Source: Glycomyces harbinensis (GTDB taxonomy: Bacteria; Actinomycetota; Actinomycetes; Mycobacteriales; Micromonosporaceae). Taken from it: a stretch of 64,000 nt of DNA. The notes under the pieces were generated by a model. That model made no database searches and was not told the origin of the DNA. It saw only the letters and a program-made list of their open reading frames with translations. Below are positions 33,702 through 42,490 of this stretch, in pieces (the first letter of the stretch is position 1; each line of letters opens with the position of its first letter). The stretch is from NCBI RefSeq assembly GCF_900101745.1, contig NZ_FNAD01000004.1:124001-188000 (forward strand), written 5' to 3'. The translations under genes were made by a program, and so were the position numbers.

Positions 33702-34034
33702 TCAGGCGCTCCGGTCGGCGCCGGCGGCGTGGCGGCGCTCCGCTGCCAGGCGTTCGACCTCGAACGCGGCCAGGATCCGCCGGTAGGTGACCTCGGCCCG
33801 CTCGGTCGAGGCTCTGGCTTCGAGCCGGGCCCGGTAGCTCTCGTTCCACACCAGGCCCAAGGCGCCCAGGGTGACCAGGCTCATGAGGAATGAGACGGCC
33901 CACACCAGGCGCTGGTCGCCGAACAGGGCGACGGCGAGCAGCCCGGCGGCGGCGAGGAGCCCCGCGGCGGCGCCGACCCGCAGGACCGAGGGCCGGCCGA
34001 GCCGGACGTAGAGGGCTTTGAACTTCGATTTCAT
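33702..34034 (-). CDS. Small two-helix membrane protein with coiled-coil tail
   Basis: A 110-residue protein of unknown function. It has a basic N-terminus (MKSKFKALYVRLGR), two membrane helices at about residues 20-38 and 44-64, then a charged helix (ARLEARASTERAEVTYRRIL) likely to be a cytoplasmic coiled coil. It lies 13 bases after the stop of the large glycosyltransferase and upstream of the TagH-like gene, so it may be part of the polymer assembly or export complex (inference). It is too small to be the missing ABC permease. Confidence 0.72.
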   Translation of the reverse strand: MKSKFKALYVRLGRPSVLRVGAAAGLLAAAGLLAVALFGDQRLVWAVSFLMSLVTLGALGLVWNESYRARLEARASTERAEVTYRRILAAFEVERLAAERRHAAGADRSA

Positions 34035-34047
34035 GCGCGGTGCACTC

Positions 34048-36534
34048 TCAACTCACGATGGGGTCGGCCAGCAGGTCCGACACGAGCTTGCGGTACGAGT
34101 CGTGGCTGAACCGCTCGCGCACCCGCTGCTGGGCGAGGGCGCTGCGGGCCAGGAACCGTTCGAGGTCGGCGTAGTGGGCGTCGACCAGATCCACCACTTC
34201 GGACGGTTCGCAGTACAGGGCCGCGTCGCCGAACGTCGGCTCGAAGCGCGGCGGCAGCACGGTCACGCACCCGGCCGCGAGCGCCTCCAGGACCGCCCGC
34301 CCGAAGGCCTCGTACTGGTTCGGGTGCGGGAAGTAGATCCAGAAGTCGAGCTGGAACAGGAACGAGTCGACGTCGGTCTCGTTGAAGCCGTAGCAGGTCC
34401 ACGACACCGGCGGGGCCTGGCCGGTGATGCGGGCGACGGACTTGACCCCGCCCATGACGCGCACGTCCCAGCGCCCGTCCCCGGGGTAGATCCGGGGCAG
34501 GTCGGCGGCCGTGGGCCACTTGGTCGCGTCGTCGCGGGAGTGGCGCCCGACCACCGGCAGGACCGAGCGGAAGCCGGTGCGGGCGGGCGCGATGTCGGCG
34601 GTGTCGAGGATGCCGGGCATGTCGAAGGCGGCCATGCGCCCGGCGGTCAGGTCGGCGAGCGCCTCGCGGACCTGCGGGCCCTGGGGGACCCACAGCGGCG
34701 CGACCCCGAACATCTCGGCCGCGTTGTCGTGGCAGGCGTCCGGGACGTAGCGGATGTCGGTGCCGTCGCGCTCGGCCGGGGCCTGGTTGGCCAGGACCAC
34801 CATCCGCTTCGGGCGCACGTTCGACACCTCCCCGGAGCGGAACTGCAGGATCGGCGGGTAGCGCAGGACCAGCAGGTCGCACACGACGTCGTCGGTGACC
34901 AGGACCTGCTCGACGGTGCCGTCGTTGATCATCCGCTGGATCGGCTCGCAGTAGAGCCGGTCCTCGGTGGTCATGTGCCGCCACGACTCCAGGTGCATGA
35001 CCGCGATGGACATGCCCTCGGCCCTGAGCGCCCGGATCTCCTCCATCGTGGACTTCTGCGGTCCGCCGAAGGGCCGCCAGTCGAGGCAGAACACGACGTC
35101 GAAGTGCCGCTGCCGCTGGTCGGCCCGGGCCACCGCGGTGTGCTGCGGGGCCCAGAACGGGCGCGGCCGCGGGCTCCGGGGCAGGTACGGGTCGGCGCCG
35201 CCCTTGCTGATCTCCTTGTGCCACAAGGGGTATGAGGACTGGTAGGCGCGCCGGGACGGGTGCTTCCAGCCGGGCCCGAACTCCTCGCGGGAGAGCGAGC
35301 CGGGGGCCTGGCGCATGAACGTGTCCCACGCGCCCTGGAGGCGGTGCACCGCGTCCTTGCCGAACGCGGACGAGACCCGTTGCAGGAACTCGGTGTCGGC
35401 GCCCTTGCGGACCTCGTCGTAGTAGCCGATCCGCTCGAGCACGCCGCGGCGGAACATCATCGAGGCCGTGGAGATGGTGGTGACGACCCGGCCGGGGCGG
35501 GTGACGGTGAGGTCCTCGTTGAACAGGAACGCCTCGCCGTGCGTCAGCTGGACCTCCGGCTCGGCCAGCAGGGGCGCGATCGAGCGCGCGAGGCGGTCGG
35601 GGACGGCCCAGTCGTCGGAGTCGAGCCCGGTGATGAACTCGCCGGTCGCACTGTCGAGGGCGGCGCGGTCGAGGATGCGGTCGAACGCGGTGTTGCGGGC
35701 CGCGAACGTGCCGCCGTTGGACGGCTTGCGGATCACCCGCACGCGGTCGTCCAGGGCCGCCGCGGCCTCCAGGACCGCGTCGTACTCCGCCCCCGAGGCG
35801 TCGTCGACGACGAGGACCTCCAGGTTCCGCCACGTCCCCTCCAGGAGGGACCTGACGGCGGTCAGCAGCGCCCGGTCGGGCCGGAACGCGGTCATGACCA
35901 CCGAGATCCGGGGCCCGTGCTCGATCCGCGGCCCCGCGTCGGCGCGGAGGCGGTCGAACCACGGCAGGCCCCGGTCGGGGTCCAGCCGCAGCGAGGGCTG
36001 GCGCGACAGCGCGCCCAACCGCTTGACCCAGGCGGCCTCGTCGCCGCCCCGGTCGGGGTGCGCGAGGTCGGCGGCCAGGCCGCCGCGCTCCAGCGGCGCC
36101 ATGTGCTTCCCGTAGCGGCGCAGCAGCTGCCGGGCCCGGTCGAAGTCGCCGAGCGCGTACGCGAGCTGCCCGTGGACGGCGGCGTCCCGCGGGGGGACCC
36201 GCTTGGGGCCTCCGCGGTCGAGGGCGAGGTCGAACAGCGCCAGGGCGTCCCGGCGGTCCTCCTCGCCGCCGAACTGCAGCCCGACGACGCGGGCCAGGGC
36301 GCACAGCGCCTCGACGTCCACCGCGGCGTCGGTGCCGCCGCCGCGGGCGGCCTCCAGGAGCGCGGGGAGCGACAGGCTCCGGCAGGCGGCGCGCGCCAGC
36401 AGGTGGCGCGCCCCCGGCGAGCGGGTGCGCAGCGCGGTCGCGGCGAGCGTGCCGGGCGGCCGGGCCTTCGCCCGCACCAGGTAGTCGTCGGTGAGGCGGG
36501 CCGGATAGCGCGCGGTCTCGTCAGCTGCGGTCAT
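34048..36534 (-). CDS. Large two-domain glycosyltransferase (GT2 plus GT4-like)
   Basis: An 828-residue cytoplasmic enzyme. Residues 1-205 are helical, with TPR-like periodicity (AALFDLALDRG-type repeats). Residues 207-330 form a GT-A (GT2) domain: ISVVMTAFRPDRALLTAV, LEVLVVDDASG, and the metal-binding GLDSDDW. Residues 480-828 form a GT-B-like domain with the donor motif HPNQYEAFGRAVLEALAAG and EP. Two catalytic domains suggest it adds two sugars or a repeating disaccharide to the polymer. ATG 36532-36534 lacks a strong ribosome site. Divergent from the GT2 pair on the other strand. Linkage unknown. Confidence 0.85.
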   Translation of the reverse strand: MTAADETARYPARLTDDYLVRAKARPPGTLAATALRTRSPGARHLLARAACRSLSLPALLEAARGGGTDAAVDVEALCALARVVGLQFGGEEDRRDALALFDLALDRGGPKRVPPRDAAVHGQLAYALGDFDRARQLLRRYGKHMAPLERGGLAADLAHPDRGGDEAAWVKRLGALSRQPSLRLDPDRGLPWFDRLRADAGPRIEHGPRISVVMTAFRPDRALLTAVRSLLEGTWRNLEVLVVDDASGAEYDAVLEAAAALDDRVRVIRKPSNGGTFAARNTAFDRILDRAALDSATGEFITGLDSDDWAVPDRLARSIAPLLAEPEVQLTHGEAFLFNEDLTVTRPGRVVTTISTASMMFRRGVLERIGYYDEVRKGADTEFLQRVSSAFGKDAVHRLQGAWDTFMRQAPGSLSREEFGPGWKHPSRRAYQSSYPLWHKEISKGGADPYLPRSPRPRPFWAPQHTAVARADQRQRHFDVVFCLDWRPFGGPQKSTMEEIRALRAEGMSIAVMHLESWRHMTTEDRLYCEPIQRMINDGTVEQVLVTDDVVCDLLVLRYPPILQFRSGEVSNVRPKRMVVLANQAPAERDGTDIRYVPDACHDNAAEMFGVAPLWVPQGPQVREALADLTAGRMAAFDMPGILDTADIAPARTGFRSVLPVVGRHSRDDATKWPTAADLPRIYPGDGRWDVRVMGGVKSVARITGQAPPVSWTCYGFNETDVDSFLFQLDFWIYFPHPNQYEAFGRAVLEALAAGCVTVLPPRFEPTFGDAALYCEPSEVVDLVDAHYADLERFLARSALAQQRVRERFSHDSYRKLVSDLLADPIVS

Positions 36535-36697
36535 CTCGTCCGTTCATCTCCAGGTTGCATTCCGCCCAGATCTTCGCCTGCTTAAAGGCAATAATGTTGA
36601 ATTGAAGGCGAACAAATGTCCTCACCTGTGTAAACAGATGTTGAACCGGGAAGCCGGTCAATGTCAACCGGGGTAGGCGGGATATCGTGAGCGCGAA
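36535..36697. other. AT-richer divergent promoter region
   Basis: 163 bases between the two-domain glycosyltransferase and the first GT2 gene. It holds two direct copies of ATGTTGAA and a TATCGT -10-like box about nine bases before the right-hand ATG. Its lower GC than the coding DNA around it fits a control region. Confidence 0.5.
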
Positions 36698-38197
36698 ATG
36701 AGCGACTCACCGAAACGCCCGCGCATCGTCCGCAACGACTATATGGCCCTGCACCCCCCGAAACCGGGTGAATGGAAGCCGAGTCTCGCGGTGAGCGTCG
36801 TCATCCCGGCTTATGGTAGCCAGGACAAACTGGACCTCACGTTGGCCGCCCTTGCGGCGCAGAGCTATCCGTCGGACCTCATGGAAGTGGTCGTCGTCGA
36901 CGACAATTCCTCCCCCGCGCTGCGACTGCCCGAACTGCGCCCCGAGCACACCCGGCTGGTCGTCACCACGGCCGAGTCCTGGGGCTCGGCGCACGCGGTG
37001 AACACCGGTGTGAACCACACCGACGGGCAGGTCGTCCTGCGCCTCGACGCCGACATGGTGGCGTTCCGCGACCACGTCGAGGCGCAGCTGCGCTGGCACC
37101 ACGCGGCCGACTACCTCGCCGTGCTGGGCCACAAGCGGTTCGTGGCCTGGGAACCGGACGCGATGACCCCCGAACAGGTCCACGAGAAAGTCCTGTGCGG
37201 CGAGGCGTCGGCGCTGTTCGCGGTCGAGGACTCGCGCCCGCACTGGATCGAGAAGACCATCGCCGACACCGACCGGCTGACCTCCCACCACCCCGGGAAC
37301 TTCCGGGTGTTCATCGGCGCCACCGGTTCACTGCACCGCGACTTCTTCAAGACCGTCGGCGGCCTCGACACCGACCTGCGACTGGGCTCGGACACCGAAT
37401 TCGCCTACCGGCTCTCGCAGGCCGGCGCGGTGTTCGTCCCCGAGACCACCTCCTCGGCCTGGCACCTGGGCTTCCCCCAGATGCAGGAGAAGGAGGAGAC
37501 CGGCCGCCTCCAGCGCGTCCCCTACATCGCGCAGCGCGTGCCGCTGCACGGGATGCGGCGCACCGCGCCCCCGCGCGCCTGGCGCGTCCCCCTGGTGGAC
37601 ATCGTCATCGACGTCAAGAACGCGACCGTCGCCGAGGTCGACGCGGCCGTGGCGCCCGTGCTCGGCGGCCCCGACGGCGACGCGCGCATCACCCTCGTCA
37701 CCGGGCAGGGCCCCGCCCCCCAGGACCGCGCCTCGATCCTCGCCGGAGACGGCGCGCAGCTGCGGCTCATGGAAGAGCAGTACGACGCCGAAGCGCGGGT
37801 GCGACTGTCCGCGCAGGCCCCCGAACCCGACCCGTCCGTGCCCTACCGGCTCCTGCTCCCCAAGCCGGTCCCCCTGCGGCCCGGCAGCGTCGGCAAACTC
37901 GTGCAGGCGATCGAACGGGCCGACGCCGGCCTGGTCCTCGCCGAACTGCCCGGCGGGCCGCCCGCCCGCTTCGAACGCACCGCGGCCTTCGCCCGCGCCC
38001 GCCACATCACCGGCGGCGGCGGACTCGACCAGGTCGTGGCCGGCATCTGGGGCGCGACGAGCTACACCGGCCTCGCCGAGGCCGAGGCCGACGGCACCGT
38101 CTTCGAACCGCCGCCCGTGTGCCCCGCCAGGCGGTTCGTACGCCGGTTCTTCAACGCACGCCAGCGCGCGCGCCTGCGCGAGATCCTGAGGAAGTGA
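36698..38197 (+). CDS. GT2-family glycosyltransferase, tandem copy A
   Basis: A 499-residue inverting glycosyltransferase. The GT-A domain covers about residues 30-270: VSVVIPAYGSQDKLDLTLAA, MEVVVVDDNSSP, the DxD-type VVLRLDADMV, an acceptor loop HHAADYLAVLGHKRFVAW, and LGSDTEFAYRLSQAG with the catalytic base region. The remaining 200 residues are a separate domain shared only with the next gene. The ATG follows TATCGT by nine bases and lacks a ribosome site. It is probably co-transcribed with copy B, seven bases downstream. Sugar and acceptor unknown. Confidence 0.88.
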   Translation: MSDSPKRPRIVRNDYMALHPPKPGEWKPSLAVSVVIPAYGSQDKLDLTLAALAAQSYPSDLMEVVVVDDNSSPALRLPELRPEHTRLVVTTAESWGSAHAVNTGVNHTDGQVVLRLDADMVAFRDHVEAQLRWHHAADYLAVLGHKRFVAWEPDAMTPEQVHEKVLCGEASALFAVEDSRPHWIEKTIADTDRLTSHHPGNFRVFIGATGSLHRDFFKTVGGLDTDLRLGSDTEFAYRLSQAGAVFVPETTSSAWHLGFPQMQEKEETGRLQRVPYIAQRVPLHGMRRTAPPRAWRVPLVDIVIDVKNATVAEVDAAVAPVLGGPDGDARITLVTGQGPAPQDRASILAGDGAQLRLMEEQYDAEARVRLSAQAPEPDPSVPYRLLLPKPVPLRPGSVGKLVQAIERADAGLVLAELPGGPPARFERTAAFARARHITGGGGLDQVVAGIWGATSYTGLAEAEADGTVFEPPPVCPARRFVRRFFNARQRARLREILRK

Positions 38198-38204
38198 GCA
38201 GCGG

Positions 38205-39662
38205 ATGCATGCGGAGCACGGACCGGTCCTGCGGCGCAACGACTACGGACCCCTGGAGCGCCACACCGGCGAACCCCGGCTGAGCGTCAGCGTCGTCATC
38301 CCCGCCCACGGGCACCAGGACAAGCTCGACGCGACACTGGCGTCCCTCGCGGCCCAGACGTACCCGGCCGCGCTCCTCGAAGCGGTCGTCGTCGACGACG
38401 GCACCGAGCCCCCGCTGCGCCTGCCCGAGATCCGCCCCGAGCGGACCCGGATCGTCGCCCCGCTCCCGGGCGGATGGGCCTCGGCGCACGCCACCAACTC
38501 CGGTGCGGCCCAGTCGGACGGCGACGTCGTCCTGCGCCTGGACTCGGACATGCTGGTCTTCGACGACCACGTCGAGTCGCAGCTGCGCTGGCACCACGCG
38601 GCCGACTACCTCGCGGTGCTGGGCCACAAGCGGTTCGTGGCCTACGCGGTCGGCGACCTCGACCCGGCCGCGGTGTACGAGTCGGTGAAGGCCGGCAAGG
38701 CCGCCGAGCTGTTCGACCGCGAAAGCTCAGAGCCGCAGTGGATCGAGCGGATCATCGACGCGACCGGCGGCCTGCGCGAGGCCGACCACCGGGCGTTCCG
38801 GGTGCTCGTCGGCGCCTCGTTCTCCGTGCCGCGCAGCCTGTACGAGGCCTCGGGCGGCATGGACGCCGACGTGGTCCTCGGCTCCGACACGGTCTTCGGC
38901 TACCGGCTGCACCAGGCCGGCGCGCTCTTCGTGCCCGACGACGACTCCTCGTCCTGGCACCTGGGCCCGCGCCAGATCAGCGCGCGGGGCGACCTCGCCA
39001 AGCGCTACCGCAGGCCCCACATCGCCAACCGGGTGCCCGAACTGGACCTCAAGCGGCCCAGGGCCCCGCGAAGCTGGGACACGCCGCTCGCCGACGTGTT
39101 CGTGGACGCCGCGCCCGGCGCCGAGGCCTGCGTGGACGCGCTCCTGACGGGCACCACCGCGGACCTGCGCGTGACCCTCCTCGGCCAGTGGCCCGAGCCC
39201 GACGCCGGACGCCATGCGCCCCTTGACGACCCGCAGCTGGACGCCCGGCTGCTCCTGGAGTCGTTCAAGGGCGAGGGCCGTGTGCGCTTCGCGCTCGACG
39301 CCGAAACGGACCGCCGCGTGCCCTACCGCATCCATGTGCCCGCCGACGCGAAGCCGCGGCCCGAAGCCGTGGCCGCACTCGTCGCCCACGCCAACGAGCA
39401 CCGGCTCGGACTGGTCGAGGTGGCGCTCCCGTCGGGCGCGGTCCGCTTGGAGCGCACCGCGGCCGCCGCGCGCGCGGCGCACCTGGAGACGACGATCGAC
39501 GCGGTGTGGGGCGCCGAGCGCGTCACCGCCGGACCGCTCGCCGAAGCGTTCGGGGCGGCCCCGGAGCCCGGGGCCTCAGGACCCCGAGAGGCGGGTGGAG
39601 GCCGGAAGCGTGGGCTGAGCGGGAAGGCCCGACGCGTCGTCAGGCGCGTTCTGGGGTCCTGA
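38205..39662 (+). CDS. GT2-family glycosyltransferase, tandem copy B
   Basis: A 485-residue paralog of the preceding gene with the same domain layout: VSVVIPAHGHQDKLDATLAS, LEAVVVDDGTEP, VVLRLDSDMLVFDDHVESQ, HHAADYLAVLGHKRFVAY and LGSDTVFGYRLHQAG. It starts seven bases after copy A. The second half is again an extra domain with a basic tail (RKRGLSGKARRVVRRVLGS). Its last 87 bases overlap, tail to tail, the end of the next glycosyltransferase on the other strand, and the two stop codons lie in a 10-bp inverted repeat. Confidence 0.87.
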   Translation: MHAEHGPVLRRNDYGPLERHTGEPRLSVSVVIPAHGHQDKLDATLASLAAQTYPAALLEAVVVDDGTEPPLRLPEIRPERTRIVAPLPGGWASAHATNSGAAQSDGDVVLRLDSDMLVFDDHVESQLRWHHAADYLAVLGHKRFVAYAVGDLDPAAVYESVKAGKAAELFDRESSEPQWIERIIDATGGLREADHRAFRVLVGASFSVPRSLYEASGGMDADVVLGSDTVFGYRLHQAGALFVPDDDSSSWHLGPRQISARGDLAKRYRRPHIANRVPELDLKRPRAPRSWDTPLADVFVDAAPGAEACVDALLTGTTADLRVTLLGQWPEPDAGRHAPLDDPQLDARLLLESFKGEGRVRFALDAETDRRVPYRIHVPADAKPRPEAVAALVAHANEHRLGLVEVALPSGAVRLERTAAAARAAHLETTIDAVWGAERVTAGPLAEAFGAAPEPGASGPREAGGGRKRGLSGKARRVVRRVLGS

Positions 39663-40715
39663 CAGGTCGGCCGGGGCCCGGACCTCGGCCCGCGCCTGCG
39701 GGACGCTCGCGTCCCCGCGCACCTTCCTGCTGAACCGGTAGACCTGGCGCAGCGCCTCGTAGCCGAGGTAGGCGCGGGCGGCCAGGAGCCGCTGCTTGAG
39801 ACCGGTGACGCCCTCGGCGGGCCGCCAGGCCTCGGGCCCGGGGTGGTAGCGGCGGTACAGCTCCGAGGTGCGGCGGAAGAACTCGCGGCGCTTGCGCGGG
39901 TCGACCCGCTCGGTGTTGCCGATGACGAGCAGCAGGTGCCAGACCATGTGGTTGAACAGGGCGACGCGGACGCCGGCGTCCTCGACGCCGTCGAAGTCGT
40001 CCCAGGTGCGCTGCCACTGGGTGAACACGTCGAAGTGGCGGTCGTCGCGGGTGCGGGTGATCGAGGAGCCGGCGCGCTGGCGCCACTGGTAGCAGCACTC
40101 GGTGACCACCGCGATCCGCTCGGCGCGGCGCAGCAGCCCGTACGTCCAGGGGATGTCGGTGTACCAGCCGGCGGGGAAGTCGAGGTCGATGCCGGTGAGG
40201 AACTCGCGGCGGGAGACCTTCGTCCACGGCGTGTGCGTGTAGTCCACGATCCGGGGCCACTCGGCGAGCGTGAAGCCGTTCGGGTCCGCCGGGCAGCGCT
40301 CGGCCAGTTCAGCGAGCTCGCCGGTCTCCACGACGCCCGTGTCGCGCACCTTCTCGTGCTGCACGAGGACCACGTCGGGGCGCTCGCTTCCGGTGACGGC
40401 GGCGAGGACCCGCTCGACCGCACCCGGCTTGAGCTCGTCGTCGGCGTCCACGAACCACACGTAGTCGCCGGTGGCCTGGGCGAGGCCGATGTTGCGCGCC
40501 GGACCGGAGCCGGCGTTCTCGGGCGTGGCGACCACGCGCACGCGCGGGTCGGCGCTTGCGTACCGCTCGGCGACGGCCCGCGAGCCGTCGGGCGAGCAGT
40601 CGTCGACGATGACGATCTCGAGCCGGTCTCCGCCGCCGCCCACGATGGTGTCGAGGCAACCCGCGAGGTAGTCCTCGGCCTCGTAGACGGGGATGACAAT
40701 GCTCAAAGAGGGCAT
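39576..40715 (-). CDS. GT2-family glycosyltransferase (TagA/CsbB-neighbour type unknown)
   Basis: A 379-residue glycosyltransferase. It opens with LSIVIPVYEAEDYLAGCLDT and has LEIVIVDDCSPDGS, ENAGSGPARNIGL and the metal-binding YVWFVDADDELKPGAV; WTKVSRREFL and WYTDIPWTYGLL follow as in capsular and teichoic GT2 enzymes such as the glycerophosphotransferase-linked transferases. The last ~50 residues are a low-complexity Ala/Pro tail. ATG 40715 lies six bases after TACGAT with no ribosome site (leaderless). Its 3' end overlaps copy B by 87 bases. Substrate unknown. Confidence 0.85.
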   Translation of the reverse strand: MPSLSIVIPVYEAEDYLAGCLDTIVGGGGDRLEIVIVDDCSPDGSRAVAERYASADPRVRVVATPENAGSGPARNIGLAQATGDYVWFVDADDELKPGAVERVLAAVTGSERPDVVLVQHEKVRDTGVVETGELAELAERCPADPNGFTLAEWPRIVDYTHTPWTKVSRREFLTGIDLDFPAGWYTDIPWTYGLLRRAERIAVVTECCYQWRQRAGSSITRTRDDRHFDVFTQWQRTWDDFDGVEDAGVRVALFNHMVWHLLLVIGNTERVDPRKRREFFRRTSELYRRYHPGPEAWRPAEGVTGLKQRLLAARAYLGYEALRQVYRFSRKVRGDASVPQARAEVRAPADLSGPQNAPDDASGLPAQPTLPASTRLSGS

Positions 40716-41053
40716 GCACCGATCGTAGCCCTACGTCACCGCGAACCGCGGGAACCGAATAGGGCCCATGTCTCGTCACAGACAGGCCGTTTTCGCATGT
40801 AAACGACAGATTACGGGGAGCGTTTCGTACCATTCCCGCCGCGCCGCGAAGATTCGGATAATGGTGAACTCTTTTCGAGCGGCGGGTGAACAATCAGGTC
40901 AGTCGGCCGCCACGTTGACTTTACATGTACAACACCTGAACCAATGGTCAACAATATCCGACGTTTGCCCTGGTCAAAGTGTAGTAATTCGCTATTGCTA
41001 ATCTCGTTTCGAGCACCCTCGAACCACCCCGCCGAATCGCAAAGGACTCCACT
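40716..41053. other. Divergent, AT-richer intergenic region (338 bp)
   Basis: It holds the leaderless promoter of the GT2 gene at its left edge and the leader of the nucleotide-sugar dehydrogenase at its right. Notable marks are a TACATGTA palindrome (40922-40929) flanked by GTTGAC (40914-40919) and GTCAAC (40947-40952), an inverted pair that could bind a regulator. No small gene is supported. Confidence 0.55.
40722..40727 (-). promoter_or_regulatory. -10 element of a leaderless promoter (GT2 gene)
   Basis: TACGAT, six bases, ATG 40715. Confidence 0.48.
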
Positions 41054-42328
41054 GTGGCATCTGTTGAAGCCGGGACCCCGATCGACCTGGTCGTGGTCGG
41101 CCAGGGCTACGTCGGCCTGCCGCTGGCCCAGGCGGCGACCGCCAAGGGCCTGACCGTGGTCGGCCTCGACCGCTCCCAGCGCGTCGTCGACGCGCTCAAC
41201 TCAGGGGTCAGCCACATCGACGACGTCAGCGACGCCGAACTCGACGTCATGCTCGGCCAGGGCTACACCGCCTCGGCCGACGCGTCCGTCCAGTCCCGGG
41301 CGAAGGCGATCGTCATCTGCGTGCCGACGCCGCTGGGCGAGGCGGGCGGGCCCGACCTGGCCGCCGTCATCGGCGCGTCCCGCGCCGCCGGGCAGCACCT
41401 GACCCCGGGCGCCCTGGTGGTCCTGGAGTCCACCACCTACCCCGGCACCACCGAGGAGGTCGTCGCGCCGATCCTGCGCGAGGAGTCCGGCCTGGAGCCG
41501 GGCGTCGACTTCCACCTGGCGTTCTCCCCCGAGCGCGTCGACCCGGGCAACCCGGTCTACGGGATCGTCAACACCCCCAAGGTCGTCGGCGGTCTGACGC
41601 CCGAGTGCACCGCCGTGGCGAAGGCGCTCTACTCGCAGTTCATCGACACCATCGTGGAGGCCAAGGGCACCCGCGAGGCGGAGATGGCGAAGCTGCTCGA
41701 GAACACCTACCGGCATGTGAACATCGCGCTGGTCAACGAGATGGCGGTCTTCTGCCGCGAGCTCGGCGTGGACCTGTGGGACGCGATCGGCCTGGCGAAG
41801 ACCAAACCGTTCGGCTACCAGGCCTTCTACCCCGGGCCGGGCGTGGGCGGGCACTGCATCCCGATCGACCCGAACTACCTGTCGTACAAGGTCCGCACGC
41901 TCGGGTACCCGTTCCGGTTCGTGGAGCTGGCGCAGGAGATCAACAACCGGATGCCGGAATATGTGGTCACCCGCGCGATGGCGAAGCTGAACGCGGACGG
42001 CCTGGCGCTTTCGCGCGCGCGCGTGCTGCTGCTGGGCGTGACCTACAAGCCCGACATCGCCGACCAGCGCGAGTCGCCTTCGACTCCGGTGGCGCGCAAG
42101 CTGATCGAGGCGGGCGCCGAGTTGGCCTACCACGACCCGCACGTGCCGTCCTGGTCGGTCGCCGGGCACGAGGTCGAGCGGGTGGTGGACCTGGCCACGG
42201 CCAAGGCGGACCTGATCGTGCTGCTGACGAACCACGCCGAGTACGCGCCGGAGGCGCTGCCGGCCGGCGTGTCGGTCCTCGACACGCGAGGCGCGCTGCG
42301 CGGCACGGAAGGCGTCGAAACGCTCTGA
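41054..42328 (+). CDS. UDP-N-acetylhexosamine-type dehydrogenase (WecC/WbpA family)
   Basis: A 424-residue NAD-dependent dehydrogenase that oxidises C6 of a UDP-HexNAc to the uronic acid. Landmarks are LVVVGQGYVGLPLAQAA, VPTPL, ESTTYPGTTEE, SPERVDPGN, KLLENTYRHVNIAL, and the catalytic cysteine in GPGVGGHCIPIDP, whose GGHC form separates it from the FGGGC UDP-glucose enzyme at 26.8 kb. The GTG start has AAAGGA seven bases upstream. UDP-GlcNAcA or UDP-ManNAcA is the likely product. It could feed the oxidoreductase/aminotransferase pair at the left edge if that pair makes a diamino-uronate (inference). Confidence 0.92.
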   Translation: MASVEAGTPIDLVVVGQGYVGLPLAQAATAKGLTVVGLDRSQRVVDALNSGVSHIDDVSDAELDVMLGQGYTASADASVQSRAKAIVICVPTPLGEAGGPDLAAVIGASRAAGQHLTPGALVVLESTTYPGTTEEVVAPILREESGLEPGVDFHLAFSPERVDPGNPVYGIVNTPKVVGGLTPECTAVAKALYSQFIDTIVEAKGTREAEMAKLLENTYRHVNIALVNEMAVFCRELGVDLWDAIGLAKTKPFGYQAFYPGPGVGGHCIPIDPNYLSYKVRTLGYPFRFVELAQEINNRMPEYVVTRAMAKLNADGLALSRARVLLLGVTYKPDIADQRESPSTPVARKLIEAGAELAYHDPHVPSWSVAGHEVERVVDLATAKADLIVLLTNHAEYAPEALPAGVSVLDTRGALRGTEGVETL

Positions 42329-42442
42329 CGGCAGCCCCCCGCCCTCCCAGGGGGGCGTCCCCAGCTCAAGTTTTCTGCGGGGGTCCGACAGAAAAGCGGC
42401 CGTCTTACCGTCGTAAGCGAAATTGTCATCCGAAAGAGTGAA

Positions 42443-42478
42443 AGAACCGCCGCGGGCCTTCCGGCCCGCGGCGGTTCT
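42443..42478. terminator. Bidirectional terminator
   Basis: A perfect 16-bp stem with the loop TTCC, between the convergent dehydrogenase and ABC permease genes. Confidence 0.88.
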
Positions 42479-42490
42479 CGTCTTCCCCGG

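Noticed and set aside
36535-36697. tRNA or small RNA gene in the AT-richer gap
   Set aside because: No cloverleaf, T-loop or terminator-like end is visible. The composition fits a divergent promoter.
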